Shown one piece after another: positions 18,305 to 26,452 of a stretch of 64,000 nt of DNA. The stretch comes from Staphylococcus capitis subsp. capitis. Lineage in GTDB: Bacteria > Bacillota > Bacilli > Staphylococcales > Staphylococcaceae. The stretch covers positions 2,170,001 through 2,234,000 of the forward strand of contig NZ_CP145263.1 of the NCBI RefSeq assembly GCF_040739495.1. Reading direction: 5' to 3'. The notes beneath the pieces are model-generated. The model was not told the DNA's origin and did no database searches. It saw only the letters and a program-made list of their open reading frames with translations. Each line of letters opens with the position of its first letter. The first letter of the stretch is position 1. The translations under genes were made by a program, and so were the position numbers.

Positions 18305-18310
18305 AAATAA

Positions 18311-18350
18311 AACTCACCTCGAAGGTATTCTATACCCGATTCGGTGAGTT
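18311..18350 (-). promoter_or_regulatory. Hairpin overlapping the permease ribosome binding site
   Basis: Minus strand: AACTCACC (18343-18350) pairs with GGTGAGTT (18311-18318), with an inner stem GGGTAT/ATACC. The 3' arm contains the permease Shine-Dalgarno site and is followed by TTATTT. It could be the terminator of the upstream ung operon, an RBS-masking element, or both. Confidence 0.6.
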
Positions 18351-18417
18351 TTTAAATATCAAAAATACTATTTTCTTTAGAATTTTAAGCTTAAAAATGT
18401 TTGTTAGTTATTAGTAT

Positions 18418-18789
18418 TTAGCCTGCATATTTAAATGTAGCGATAATTAACATTAACCAACCTGCTATAAATAACACGCCGCCAATTGGTGTAATAGCAC
18501 CTAAAATTCGAATTTGTGTAAGTGCTAAGATATATAAAGAACCGCTGAAGAAGACGATCCCGAAGAAAAGTAACCAACCTGCCCAATTAACATTAATAGC
18601 AGTAGTACCGCTAATTACTCCAATAATTAATAGTCCGAGACCATGATACATTTGATACATTGTCGCTTTTTCCCAAACAGACATGTATTTTTCAGATAAT
18701 TTGTTTTCTAAACCATGTGCACCAAAAGCGCCTGTACCGACAGCCATCATCGTATTGAATGCACCTAGAATTATAAATAATTTCATCAT
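18418..18789 (-). CDS. DUF423 family membrane protein (YwdK-like)
   Basis: A 123-residue protein with four predicted transmembrane helices. It begins [28 protein letters not shown], the DUF423 signature with GAFGAHGL, and has [11 protein letters not shown] near the end. Function is unknown. It follows ywdI-like and ung genes on the same strand, the arrangement seen in B. subtilis, and is 21 bases from the preceding gene. Confidence 0.85.
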   Translation of the reverse strand: MMKLFIILGAFNTMMAVGTGAFGAHGLENKLSEKYMSVWEKATMYQMYHGLGLLIIGVISGTTAINVNWAGWLLFFGIVFFSGSLYILALTQIRILGAITPIGGVLFIAGWLMLIIATFKYAG

Positions 18790-18810
18790 TTCAATTGTGC
18801 TCCTTTATGT

Positions 18811-19176
18811 TTAAAAGTCGAAAATAGACTCGCCATTTCCTATATTGTCATCTGTAGTCATTAAATTTGAATGAGACGTATGTTCATTTTTCATTGATTG
18901 AGGTACTTTACCTCCCATTGCTTCAATTTCAGTAGCTGACACTTGCTTTTTATTATGATTTGATTGATTCGATTCTTTGCGTTGCGAAGATAAAACTTGA
19001 GCATTGGATGCCTCATGCCTATCTTGAACCGAAGTTTGATTATCACTAGAAGTGTATAGAGAAGTTAATGTATGTATAGCATACATATGCTTTTCAAATT
19101 CAGCCTCAGTCTGTGCTTCATCCGCTTGCACTAATTCTTGTTCAATCAAATGAATCATTTTATCATTGCGCATCAT
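18811..19176 (-). CDS. YwdI family protein
   Basis: A 121-residue hydrophilic protein. The N-terminal 45 residues form a predicted helix (MIHLIEQELVQADEAQTEAEFEKHMYAIHTL, split in two parts here by description only), the middle is low-complexity and rich in Ser, Gln and Asn, and it ends NGESIFDF. YwdI proteins are found next to ung; function is unknown. It starts eight bases after the ung stop, so it is likely co-translated. MRNDK (start two residues later) is a possible alternative. Confidence 0.7.
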   Translation of the reverse strand: MMRNDKMIHLIEQELVQADEAQTEAEFEKHMYAIHTLTSLYTSSDNQTSVQDRHEASNAQVLSSQRKESNQSNHNKKQVSATEIEAMGGKVPQSMKNEHTSHSNLMTTDDNIGNGESIFDF

Positions 19177-19184
19177 ATATCACC

Positions 19185-19844
19185 TTAACCTTCGCACCAA
19201 TTAATAGGGTCTTTTCCTTTAGCTTTTAGATATTCATTCGTTCTTGAATAAGGCTTAGAACCAAAGAAACCTCTAAAAGCAGATAATGGACTAGGATGAG
19301 GAGATTTTATAACTAAATGTTTAGATGTATCAATGAGTTTCTTTTTTTGTTGAGCAGGTTTGCCCCATAATATAAAAACAACATTTTCACGATGTTTAGA
19401 AACCGCTTCAATCACTTCATCAGTAAATGTTTCCCATCCGATATCTCTATGTGAATGTGCTTCTCCTTGTCTCACTGTCAGCACAGTATTTAATAAAAGC
19501 ACACCTTCTCTAGCCCAATCTTGTAAATGTGGTGATACCCTATGACAACCAATATCATCTTCTAGTTCTTGGTACATATTTCGCAATGAAGGTGGAAATT
19601 TAGCATTAGGTTGCACTGAAAATGCTAAACCATCTGCTTGGTTAGGTCCATGGTATGGATCTTGCCCCAGTATAACTACCTTTATATTGTCAAACGGTGT
19701 TAAATCAAATGCTTGGTAAATATTCTTTCTATCTGGGTACACAATTTTAGTTGTATATTCTTTTTCTAGAAAATCGTGCATCTCTTGAAAGTCATGTCTT
19801 GACGTTATATCATGAAAAACTTCTGACCATTTCATCGCATTCAC
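19185..19844 (-). CDS. ung: Uracil-DNA glycosylase
   Basis: A 219-residue family 1 uracil-DNA glycosylase, removing uracil from DNA by base excision. Seen: [20 protein letters not shown] with the catalytic Asp in GQDPYHG (about residue 60-66), [26 protein letters not shown] and the DNA-intercalating loop [17 protein letters not shown]. An in-frame MKW start four residues downstream is possible. First gene of a three-gene minus-strand unit. Confidence 0.95.
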   Translation of the reverse strand: MNAMKWSEVFHDITSRHDFQEMHDFLEKEYTTKIVYPDRKNIYQAFDLTPFDNIKVVILGQDPYHGPNQADGLAFSVQPNAKFPPSLRNMYQELEDDIGCHRVSPHLQDWAREGVLLLNTVLTVRQGEAHSHRDIGWETFTDEVIEAVSKHRENVVFILWGKPAQQKKKLIDTSKHLVIKSPHPSPLSAFRGFFGSKPYSRTNEYLKAKGKDPINWCEG

Positions 19845-19909
19845 CTCTCGACATATTTTAACATATTCAATGATAAGAAGTTATGAAGATTAAATTACTA
19901 CTTCAAAAA

Positions 19910-19961
19910 TGTAAACCTATAATATTCAAAAGTTTACAATGTAAATATTTTTGGCTATAGT
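19910..19961 (+). promoter_or_regulatory. Promoter and candidate operator of the choloylglycine hydrolase gene
   Basis: A -35 TTTACA (19933-19938) is 17 bases from a -10 TATAGT (19956-19961). The -35 lies within the palindrome TTTACA-A-TGTAAA (19933-19945), and TGTAAAC (19910-19916) faces GTTTACA (19932-19938). A repressor could bind here; none is identified. Confidence 0.5.
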
Positions 19962-20003
19962 ACTACTAAATCAATTTATATCAGAAGTTTGGAGCGTAGA
20001 CAT

Positions 20004-20987
20004 ATGTGTACTGGTTTTTCATTTTTCACAAAATCAAAACATCATTATTTAGCTAGAACAATGGATTTCGCATTCGAATTTAACGGCATACCTACTGTGG
20101 TACCTCGCCACTATCAGTATCAACTTGACTTAGAATCAGAATTACGACTTCAATACGGTTTCGTAGGCACTAATTTAAAAGTCGGAAGATATCGCTTTGG
20201 TGATGGCATCAATGAACATGGAGTGGCAATTTCAAACCATTATTTCACTGGTGAAGCTTCATATAGCAACCATAGACGGTATGGCTATTTCAATTTAGCA
20301 CCTGAAGAATTTATAGTGTGGGTGCTTGGCTTCGTTAAAAGTATAGAAGAACTCAAACAAAAAGTGAAAAACATCAACATTATGAATGAAAAAAATACTA
20401 CATTAAATATAGTTCCACCCCTGCATTTTATAATCACTGATGCGTCAGGACATACAGTTGCAGTGGAACCCCATAACGGACTACTTATCGTTAAAGACAA
20501 CCACGTTAAGGTATTAACCAACGCACCTAAACTTGAGTGGCATATTCAAAATTTAAGAAATTATGCTTTCCTTCAACCTGAGAAATCAACAAATCAGCTT
20601 GTTGGCAAAGTATTAGTGCGTTCCATGGGATGTGAAGCTGGCACTAATGGTCTACCAGGTGGCTATACATCTACAGAACGATTCGTGCGTGCCACTTATT
20701 TAAGACATCATTTATCATCTTCTCATAATGAAGATATCAACCTTATGAATTGTTTTAAAATCCTAGACTCTGTCAGTATACCGCAAGGAGCTGTGCTAGA
20801 TGCTGGAGAAACACATTACACACAATATCAATTAGTTATGGATAGTAAAGATAAAGCTTATTACATTAAGCCATACTTTAGTAATCAACTTTTCAAAGTT
20901 CAATTAAATGAAGAATTACTATCAAAGGACGATATGACATTTCTTCCTATTAACAATGAATTACATATTTCTCAATTAAATGCGTAA
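20004..20987 (+). CDS. Choloylglycine hydrolase family protein (penicillin V acylase/bile salt hydrolase-like)
   Basis: A 327-residue Ntn-hydrolase. The start ATG 20004 gives MCTGFSF, putting Cys2 at the N-terminus as the nucleophile after Met removal; GGAG lies nine bases upstream. A TTG at 19989 would hide the cysteine and is rejected. Other family residues seen are ARTMDF (Arg, Asp) near 18-23, ISNHYFTGEASY, and NAPKLEWHIQNLRNY. Substrates in the family are conjugated bile salts, penicillin V or acyl-homoserine lactones; which one cannot be told. It has no signal peptide, so it acts in the cytoplasm. Monocistronic. Confidence 0.85.
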   Translation: MCTGFSFFTKSKHHYLARTMDFAFEFNGIPTVVPRHYQYQLDLESELRLQYGFVGTNLKVGRYRFGDGINEHGVAISNHYFTGEASYSNHRRYGYFNLAPEEFIVWVLGFVKSIEELKQKVKNINIMNEKNTTLNIVPPLHFIITDASGHTVAVEPHNGLLIVKDNHVKVLTNAPKLEWHIQNLRNYAFLQPEKSTNQLVGKVLVRSMGCEAGTNGLPGGYTSTERFVRATYLRHHLSSSHNEDINLMNCFKILDSVSIPQGAVLDAGETHYTQYQLVMDSKDKAYYIKPYFSNQLFKVQLNEELLSKDDMTFLPINNELHISQLNA

Positions 20988-21094
20988 TATATTCATACGG
21001 TCCTTCATTTTCGAAAAGCTATAAACATTTAGCTTACACGATAAACGTGGTATGATTAAGGATATATTAGAACTTAACGGGAGTGAATAAAATT

Positions 21095-21925
21095 ATGGCT
21101 TTAAAGAAAGTGTTAACAATTGCAGGGTCTGATACGAGTGCGGGAGCTGGTATGCAAGCAGACCTCAAAACATTCCAAGAATTAGATACGTATGGAATGG
21201 TGGCTTTGACATCTATCGTTACGATGGATAAAGAAACATGGTCTCATGATGTGACACCTCTAGATATGAATGTCTTTGAAAAGCAACTTGAAACTGCGAT
21301 TTCTATTGGCCCTGATGCAATCAAGACGGGTATGTTAGGTACTCAAGAAATCATTAAACGTGCTGGCGAAGTTTATGAAGAATCAGGTGCAGATTACTTC
21401 GTCGTAGACCCAGTCATGGTTTGTAAAGGTGAAGACGAAGTACTTAACCCAGGAAATACTGACGCAATGATTAAATATTTACTACCTAAAGCAACAGTAG
21501 TAACGCCAAACTTATTTGAAGCTGGTCAACTTTCAGGATTAGGAAAATTAACTTCAATTGAAGATATGAAAAAAGCCGCTCAAATCATTTATGATGCAGG
21601 TACACCTCACGTGATTATCAAAGGTGGTAAAGTGCTAGATCAAGATAAATCTTATGATTTATACTACGATGGCGATAAATTCTATCAGTTAACAACAGAT
21701 ATGTTCCAACAAAGTTATAACCACGGTGCAGGTTGTACGTCCGCAGCTGCGACAACTGCTTACCTAGCTAACGGCAAATCTCCAAGAGAAGCAGTCATCG
21801 CTGCTAAAGCTTTCGTAGCATCTGCAATCAAAAACGGTTGGAAAATGAATGAATTTGTAGGACCTGTTGATCATGGTGCATATCATCGCATCGAACACAT
21901 CGAAGTCGAAGTAACAGAAGTTTAA
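21095..21925 (+). CDS. pdxK: Pyridoxal/pyridoxine kinase (ThiD-like)
   Basis: A 276-residue ribokinase-fold kinase. Seen: KKVLTIAGSDTSAGAGMQADLKTFQE at the start, TPNLFEAGQLSG, and the anion-hole motif NHGAGCTSAAATTAYLANG near residue 207-225, which carries a cysteine as in the S. aureus pyridoxal kinase that resembles ThiD. It salvages vitamin B6 and may also act on hydroxymethylpyrimidine. ATG 21095 is chosen since the GTG at 21083 overlaps the GGGAG ribosome site. It is monocistronic, with no TPP riboswitch upstream, which favours B6 over thiamine work. Confidence 0.85.
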   Translation: MALKKVLTIAGSDTSAGAGMQADLKTFQELDTYGMVALTSIVTMDKETWSHDVTPLDMNVFEKQLETAISIGPDAIKTGMLGTQEIIKRAGEVYEESGADYFVVDPVMVCKGEDEVLNPGNTDAMIKYLLPKATVVTPNLFEAGQLSGLGKLTSIEDMKKAAQIIYDAGTPHVIIKGGKVLDQDKSYDLYYDGDKFYQLTTDMFQQSYNHGAGCTSAAATTAYLANGKSPREAVIAAKAFVASAIKNGWKMNEFVGPVDHGAYHRIEHIEVEVTEV

Positions 21926-22297
21926 AGAAATACTGCATTGATTTCTAAAATAAGAATTCATTCTATATAGTTTTCTAAGATGGCTAGAATAGACAAAAGC
22001 TTGATATAAACACAGTTCAAATTCAGTCATCTAATTCAAAAATGTTAGAAGCATTTGAGAAATGAAATGATGTTTAGCTTCATTTCATTTAAAGCTTTTA
22101 ATCACTTTTTAATGATTAATAAGGTGATTGAAAGCTTTTTATTTTTCCTATATTGAAAATTTTTTTGTGTATATTCCACCTTTATCACACGTTTTAGAAT
22201 CTTCACTCAAAAAAAATTAAAACGAATATGTTTAAAACAACCTTTACTGTAGTAAACAATGGTAAATGAAACCTTTTAAAAAGGAGGAAATTATAAC
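21926..22297. other. Intergenic region between pdxK and the TetX-like gene
   Basis: Holds a terminator at 22091-22146 and, nearer the next gene, the short palindrome TTTAC-TGTA-GTAAA (22243-22256), a possible operator, and the ribosome site AAAGGAGG. No gene is supported. Confidence 0.5.
22091..22146 (+). terminator. Intrinsic terminator downstream of pdxK
   Basis: Imperfect 15-bp stem AAAGCTTTTAATCAC/GTGATTGAAAGCTTT (22091-22105, 22124-22138) followed by TTATTTTT. Confidence 0.7.
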
Positions 22298-23449
22298 ATG
22301 AATATTGAAGATCAAAACGTGGGGATGACTGAACCTATTACAATCATTGGCGGAGGCATCGGAGGTTTGACACTTGCCAGAGTATTGTATGTCAATGGTA
22401 TACCATCTAAGGTTTATGAAATTGATACATCTCCAAATGCACGTACGCAAGGTGGTCAACTTGATATACATGAACATAATGGACAAGTTGCACTTAAAAA
22501 AGCTCATCTGATGGATGAATTTCACTCTATTATTCATGAAGGCGCAGACGCAGCACGTATATTTAATTCTAATGGGGAATTACTTCACGATGCGCCTGCT
22601 GACGAAAATAATGGTAGACCTGAAGTTTTACGTGGAGATTTAAGACAAATTTTAATTGATTCATTACCTAACGAAACAATAGAGTGGAATAAAAAAGTGG
22701 ATCGTGTAGAAGAATGGGAAAAAGGACAATACCAAGTGTTCTTTAGAGATGATACATCTTTAACTACTAGCAAATTAGTAGGTGCAGACGGCGCATGGTC
22801 TAAAGTACGTAGAGTTTTAACTGATATTACACCTCATTATACTGGTTACACATTTATAGAAACATACCTTCATGACGTTGATAACCAATATCCTGAAACT
22901 GCAAAAGTTGTAGGACAAGGCCAAATGTTTGCATTATCTCCAGGAAAAGGTATCGTAGCACATCGTGAATATGGGGGTATTATTCATACTTATGTACAGA
23001 TGCAATGCTCTTTAGAGTGGATTGACAACATTGATTTCTCAAATAAAAAGGAAGCGACACAAACCATAGCTAATGAATTTAAAGGTTGGCCTAATGAAAT
23101 TACTGCATTGATTACGGAAGCTGAATCCTCAATTACTCCAAGAAAAATTAATGCATTGCCTGATGAACATCGTTGGCAAAGACGACAAGGCGTTACTTTA
23201 ATCGGAGATGCGGCTCATTTAATGGCTCCTTCAGGTGAAGGCGCAAACTTAGCTATGTTAGATGCCGCGGAATTAGCAGAAAGCATTGCAAAAATGAATG
23301 GAGATTTAAATAGCGTTATTAAAGATTATGAAGAAACCATGTTCCCTAGAAGCGAAGAAGAAGCTAGAGAATCACATGAATTATTGGATATATGTCTAGG
23401 TGAGGACCGTCCACATCGTCTAGTTGAACTATTTAAAGGTAATATTTAA
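22298..23449 (+). CDS. FAD-dependent monooxygenase, TetX-like
   Basis: A 383-residue group A flavin monooxygenase. Seen: ITIIGGGIGGLTLARVLYVNG (FAD GxGxxG, residues 15-35), GGQLDIHEHNGQVALKKA, RGDLRQILIDSL, the DG motif ADGAWSKVR and TLIGDAAHLMAPSGEGAN (second FAD motif, GDAAHLM). The GGQLDIH and RxDLR segments resemble the tetracycline-inactivating TetX family more than p-hydroxybenzoate hydroxylases. Activity on tetracyclines cannot be claimed. AAAGGAGG precedes ATG 22298. Monocistronic with its own terminator. Confidence 0.8.
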   Translation: MNIEDQNVGMTEPITIIGGGIGGLTLARVLYVNGIPSKVYEIDTSPNARTQGGQLDIHEHNGQVALKKAHLMDEFHSIIHEGADAARIFNSNGELLHDAPADENNGRPEVLRGDLRQILIDSLPNETIEWNKKVDRVEEWEKGQYQVFFRDDTSLTTSKLVGADGAWSKVRRVLTDITPHYTGYTFIETYLHDVDNQYPETAKVVGQGQMFALSPGKGIVAHREYGGIIHTYVQMQCSLEWIDNIDFSNKKEATQTIANEFKGWPNEITALITEAESSITPRKINALPDEHRWQRRQGVTLIGDAAHLMAPSGEGANLAMLDAAELAESIAKMNGDLNSVIKDYEETMFPRSEEEARESHELLDICLGEDRPHRLVELFKGNI

Positions 23450-23463
23450 TGAATATGTAAATG

Positions 23464-23498
23464 AAACTGGCTTACTTTAAGTGTAAGCCAGTTTTTTT
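23464..23498 (+). terminator. Terminator of the TetX-like gene
   Basis: Perfect stem AAACTGGCTTAC/GTAAGCCAGTTT followed by a T run. Confidence 0.9.
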
Positions 23499-23687
23499 AG
23501 ATCATCATTGAAATTAAAATATTTTGTTGAATGAGGTTTCAAATACTTCTCTAAATTTCTAGGCATAAAGTCTGAGATATCTCTCCGATGTTCGTAGTAT
23601 TCAAAGTTGATACCATAGCCCCATGTTTTTTTAAAGAAACTCATTTACTATATAGAGTGTAGAGAGACAAAGGAGGAATCGAACAAC

Positions 23688-23858
23688 ATGATAATCTACA
23701 GGCAAAATATAGAGAACGGAGTACCTATTTACGAAATCATAACTAAAACTTTCAAGACTATTACAGTAAAATGTGATGAAACTTTCAGTGAATTCGAAAT
23801 CTATAAATTGCTCTCTCTACTAGAAAATGACGTAGACACAATGAAAATGAGTTACTAA
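23688..23858 (+). CDS. Small hypothetical protein, 56 residues
   Basis: ATG 23688 follows AAAGGAGG by 11 bases and the frame runs to TAA 23856-23858. The protein (MIIYRQNIENGVPIYEII, then FSEFEIYKLLSLLEND and DTMKMSY) is soluble, with a predicted beta-rich start and one central helix. No family recognised. Good ribosome site and staphylococcus-like codon use support translation. It lies just upstream of an sRNA-like transcript on the same strand and could share its transcript. Confidence 0.6.
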   Translation: MIIYRQNIENGVPIYEIITKTFKTITVKCDETFSEFEIYKLLSLLENDVDTMKMSY

Positions 23859-23922
23859 ACCGTGTCGATGTTATTTTCACATCCAAACAAGACATTGCAC
23901 AAAATCCAATTGAGAATTTGAG

Positions 23923-24128
23923 AATTAGAATTTATGTTCTAATTATTCCCTAACATAATGTGTTTTTTAAAGTTTTCTGTCCCCTAAACTATTAACTTTA
24001 AAAGCCATTCAATCATCCCTAAAAATACTCACCTTAAAATGTATAAAACGCTAATGCTAGCCAAAATTGTCCCCTTTTGTAGCTCGGAGAGAACCTTTGA
24101 GCGTTGCTAACATTAGCGTTTATTTTTT
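23923..24128 (+). ncRNA. Probable sRNA with four UCCC motifs and a large terminal hairpin
   Basis: Plus strand. It begins around a hairpin AATTAGAA/TTCTAATT (23923-23944) and ends with an 11-bp stem AAACGCTAATG/CATTAGCGTTT (24046-24056, 24111-24121) followed by ATTTTTT. Between these lie four C-rich motifs, TCCC at 23947, GTCCCC at 23979, TCCC at 24016 and GTCCCC at 24069, the last in the loop of the terminal hairpin. This arrangement is typical of staphylococcal regulatory RNAs that bind Shine-Dalgarno sequences. The 5' end is not fixed, and it might alternatively be a 3' untranslated part of the small gene upstream. Confidence 0.55.
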
Positions 24129-24151
24129 ATAATTAAAAGAACGTCTAGTGA

Positions 24152-24203
24152 ATAAAAAAATAGCAGTAAAATGATTTCTAATTGAGATCATTTTACTGCT
24201 ATT
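24152..24203 (-). terminator. proP terminator
   Basis: Minus-strand stem of 17 bp (arms 24187-24203 and 24160-24175, AATAGCAGTAAAATGAT) followed by seven T, 34 bases after the proP stop. Confidence 0.9.
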
Positions 24204-24236
24204 ACTTTAATGAAAGTTATGTTCTAAGTTTTATAT

Positions 24237-25634
24237 TTAGAAGTTTTCTTTTCTCTCTTTAACCCACCATAAAGCTTTTTTAGGGTTTTCTTCATAGTAT
24301 TTTCTATCTTCTTCATTATCAACATTTGGATAAGAACCTTTAAGTGACTTACCTGCTGTACTTGCATGAAATAAAGTAATAACTAAGAATCCAATTAAAC
24401 TAATTGCAGTTAAATAATATGCTGGAGCTAAAGCATTTCCAGTTGATTCTACTAACCATGATGCAATTAAAGGCGTAGTACCACCAAATAAAGAAACAGA
24501 TACGTTAAATGTCACTGATAATGTACGATATCTGATATGTGTATAGAACATTGTTGGTAAAGATCCTGGCATTGTTGCTTCATATGTTGAAAGGAAGAAT
24601 CCTAATATGAAGACACCGATAATTATTAATGGTAATGATTTAGTACTTAGTAAACTGTATGCAACAATACTTAATAAAGTAAGTCCTCCTGTACCAATCA
24701 AGAATACCTTTTTCTCACCAATTTTATCGGCTATTTTACCAAACATTAGTGCTAATGGAATCATAACTGCCATTACACATGTAATAAGTACACTTGTAGT
24801 CGTAGCATCCAGTTTAACAATTTGACCAAGATACGTTGGTAGATAAGCTGTTACAGAATAGTTCGTTACATTAAAGAATACTATCGCTACGAAGCAAACG
24901 AGAATATCTTTATAATAATATCGAATAATAGTGAAGAACCCTATGTTATCTCTTTGAGGAGTGGAAGCTACATCATTTTCATAAACAGGAGACTCTTCAA
25001 GTCTACGACGTAAATAAAGACCAAATAATCCAAGGAATAAACCTAGAATAAATGGAATTCTCCAACCCCATGCTTGCATCTGATCATGAGTTAAGAAGAA
25101 ACTTAATAATGCAATCATAATTGAAGCCGCAATATAACCTGAAAGTGTACCAATTTCAAGGCCACTACCTAAACTATTACGACGTTTATCCGGTGATGAT
25201 TCAGCAACGTAAGTCATTGCACCTGCGTATTCCCCACCTGTAGAAAAGCCTTGTAGCACCCTAGCAAGTAATAACAGTATTGGCGCCCATATTCCTATTG
25301 TATTGTAATTGGGTAGTAACCCAATAGTAAGTGTAGATAATGCCATTAAAATAATTGTTGTAGTTAATACAACTTTACGTCCATATTTGTCACCGATGAT
25401 ACCAAATACGATACCACCAATAGGTCTTAATAAGAACGCGATTGCTAATGCTGCAAATGTAAAAATTAGTTGGATTTGAGGATTATGTACTGGAGAGAAG
25501 AAATTCGCTCCTATGTATGCCGTTGTATAAGCATAAACCCCAAAGTCAAACCATTCCATGGCGACCGGTAGCTACAACGGTTTTTTTGCTTCTTGACCGT
25601 CTACCACGTTAATATGATTTTTGTTGAACTTCAT
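24237..25634 (-). pseudogene. proP: ProP-like osmoprotectant/proline MFS transporter with damaged 5' end
   Basis: The long open part (stop 24237 to Met at 25559, 440 residues) has MFS features: [35 protein letters not shown], typical of the ProP/metabolite:H+ symporter branch, with 12 helices. The N-terminus is missing. Upstream at 25634 an ATG with GGGAG starts MKFNKNHINVVDGQEAKK, as in staphylococcal ProP, but then reads PL-stop at a seven-A tract. Compared with the expected TVVATGIGNAMEWF, one A and about eight bases seem lost; together they restore phase but leave a TAG. The internal ATG 25559 has no ribosome site. Probably inactive, unless this is an assembly error. Confidence 0.75.
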
Positions 25635-25824
25635 TACAATAACACTCCCTTGTGATATGTTACATAATTATGCGTAGTTAAACTTTAATGTCAAATTAAT
25701 TCAGTTTACATAATTTTCAATTTTTTAAGTTTATTCATTTTACAGATATTTAAATTTAACATTTGAAATTGCTTCCATTAATTATTGGCAACGAAAATAA
25801 AAAAACTAAAAAATAATTTTTCAT

Positions 25825-26085
25825 CTAATTTTTTAATACCATTAGTTTTACCCCGTATAAATCATCCGAAACTTTTATAATTGTTTCGTCTTCAACAAAA
25901 AATCGTATATCATCATGTATATCAATAGGTTTAAGGTATTTTATTTTATAATTCTCCCATTGTATATTGAGTTCTTCGAAGGCGATTTCACATACTAATT
26001 GACCTGGAACGATGTCATTGTGTATTGGATTCATATCATTCACTAATACTAAGTATTCTTTAATAATCTCGATTGAAATCTTCAT
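25825..26085 (-). CDS. Small MaoC-like hotdog protein, fourth gene of the vra unit
   Basis: An 86-residue protein with NDMNPIHND (residues 16-24), the D-x-NPIH active-site pattern of MaoC/R-specific enoyl-CoA hydratases (Asp17 and His22 positions), then VPGQLVCEIAFEEL and KYLKPIDIHDDIRFFVE, as in the hydratase hotdog. It is only about half a normal double-hotdog enzyme. It starts one base after the vraC stop, so expression is tightly coupled. I infer that it pairs with VraC to make a complete hydratase. No published function is known to me. Confidence 0.65.
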   Translation of the reverse strand: MKISIEIIKEYLVLVNDMNPIHNDIVPGQLVCEIAFEELNIQWENYKIKYLKPIDIHDDIRFFVEDETIIKVSDDLYGVKLMVLKN

Positions 26086-26086
26086 T

Positions 26087-26452
26087 TTAACGCTTTACCT
26101 CGATAAAAACTTGTTCTATATATATACATTTATGGTTATTTTTATTTATTTTCAAACTATAGGTGTGCTTGATAAAATCTTTTATATTTTTAACTGATAT
26201 TTTGCTTAAAGTCGCGTCATATACTTCATCCGTTACTAATTTATTAAATTCTTTAACATATGTCTCCTTTAAAATTAAAGGTTTCTTTACAAATTTTTTA
26301 TAACTTTTAAATTCCGACCAAAGCTTTGCACACATTAAAGTAGGGACTTGATAATTGAAATCTTTATTTAATAAATAGCAATACTTACGCACGTCTTCTT
26401 CTTTAAAAATGACTCTTTGATGTTCTTCACCATCTCTCAAATAATACTGCAT
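26087..26452 (-). CDS. vraC: VraC
   Basis: A 121-residue protein starting MQYYLRDGEEHQRVIFKEED, chosen because GGTGGAGGA lies eight bases before ATG 26452; this start is inside the end of vraB, so the genes overlap by 26 bases. The sequence KEEDVRKYCYLL, then VPTLMCAKLW, resembles the non-catalytic N-terminal hotdog half of MaoC-like dehydratases; the C-terminal beta-rich part ends KCIYIEQVFIEVKR. VraC was named in S. aureus as part of vancomycin-resistance-associated vraABC; its biochemical role is not established. Hotdog assignment is inference. Confidence 0.7.
   Translation of the reverse strand: MQYYLRDGEEHQRVIFKEEDVRKYCYLLNKDFNYQVPTLMCAKLWSEFKSYKKFVKKPLILKETYVKEFNKLVTDEVYDATLSKISVKNIKDFIKHTYSLKINKNNHKCIYIEQVFIEVKR

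Noticed and set aside
20004-20987. Secreted choloylglycine hydrolase
   Set aside because: The start gives Cys2 directly after Met with no signal peptide; the enzyme is cytoplasmic.
25559-25575. ACCGGTCGCCATGG resembles a linker used in cloning vectors
   Set aside because: The match is short and continues as genuine proP sequence on both sides; it is more simply explained by a deletion in GGTATCGGAAACGCCATGG-like DNA.
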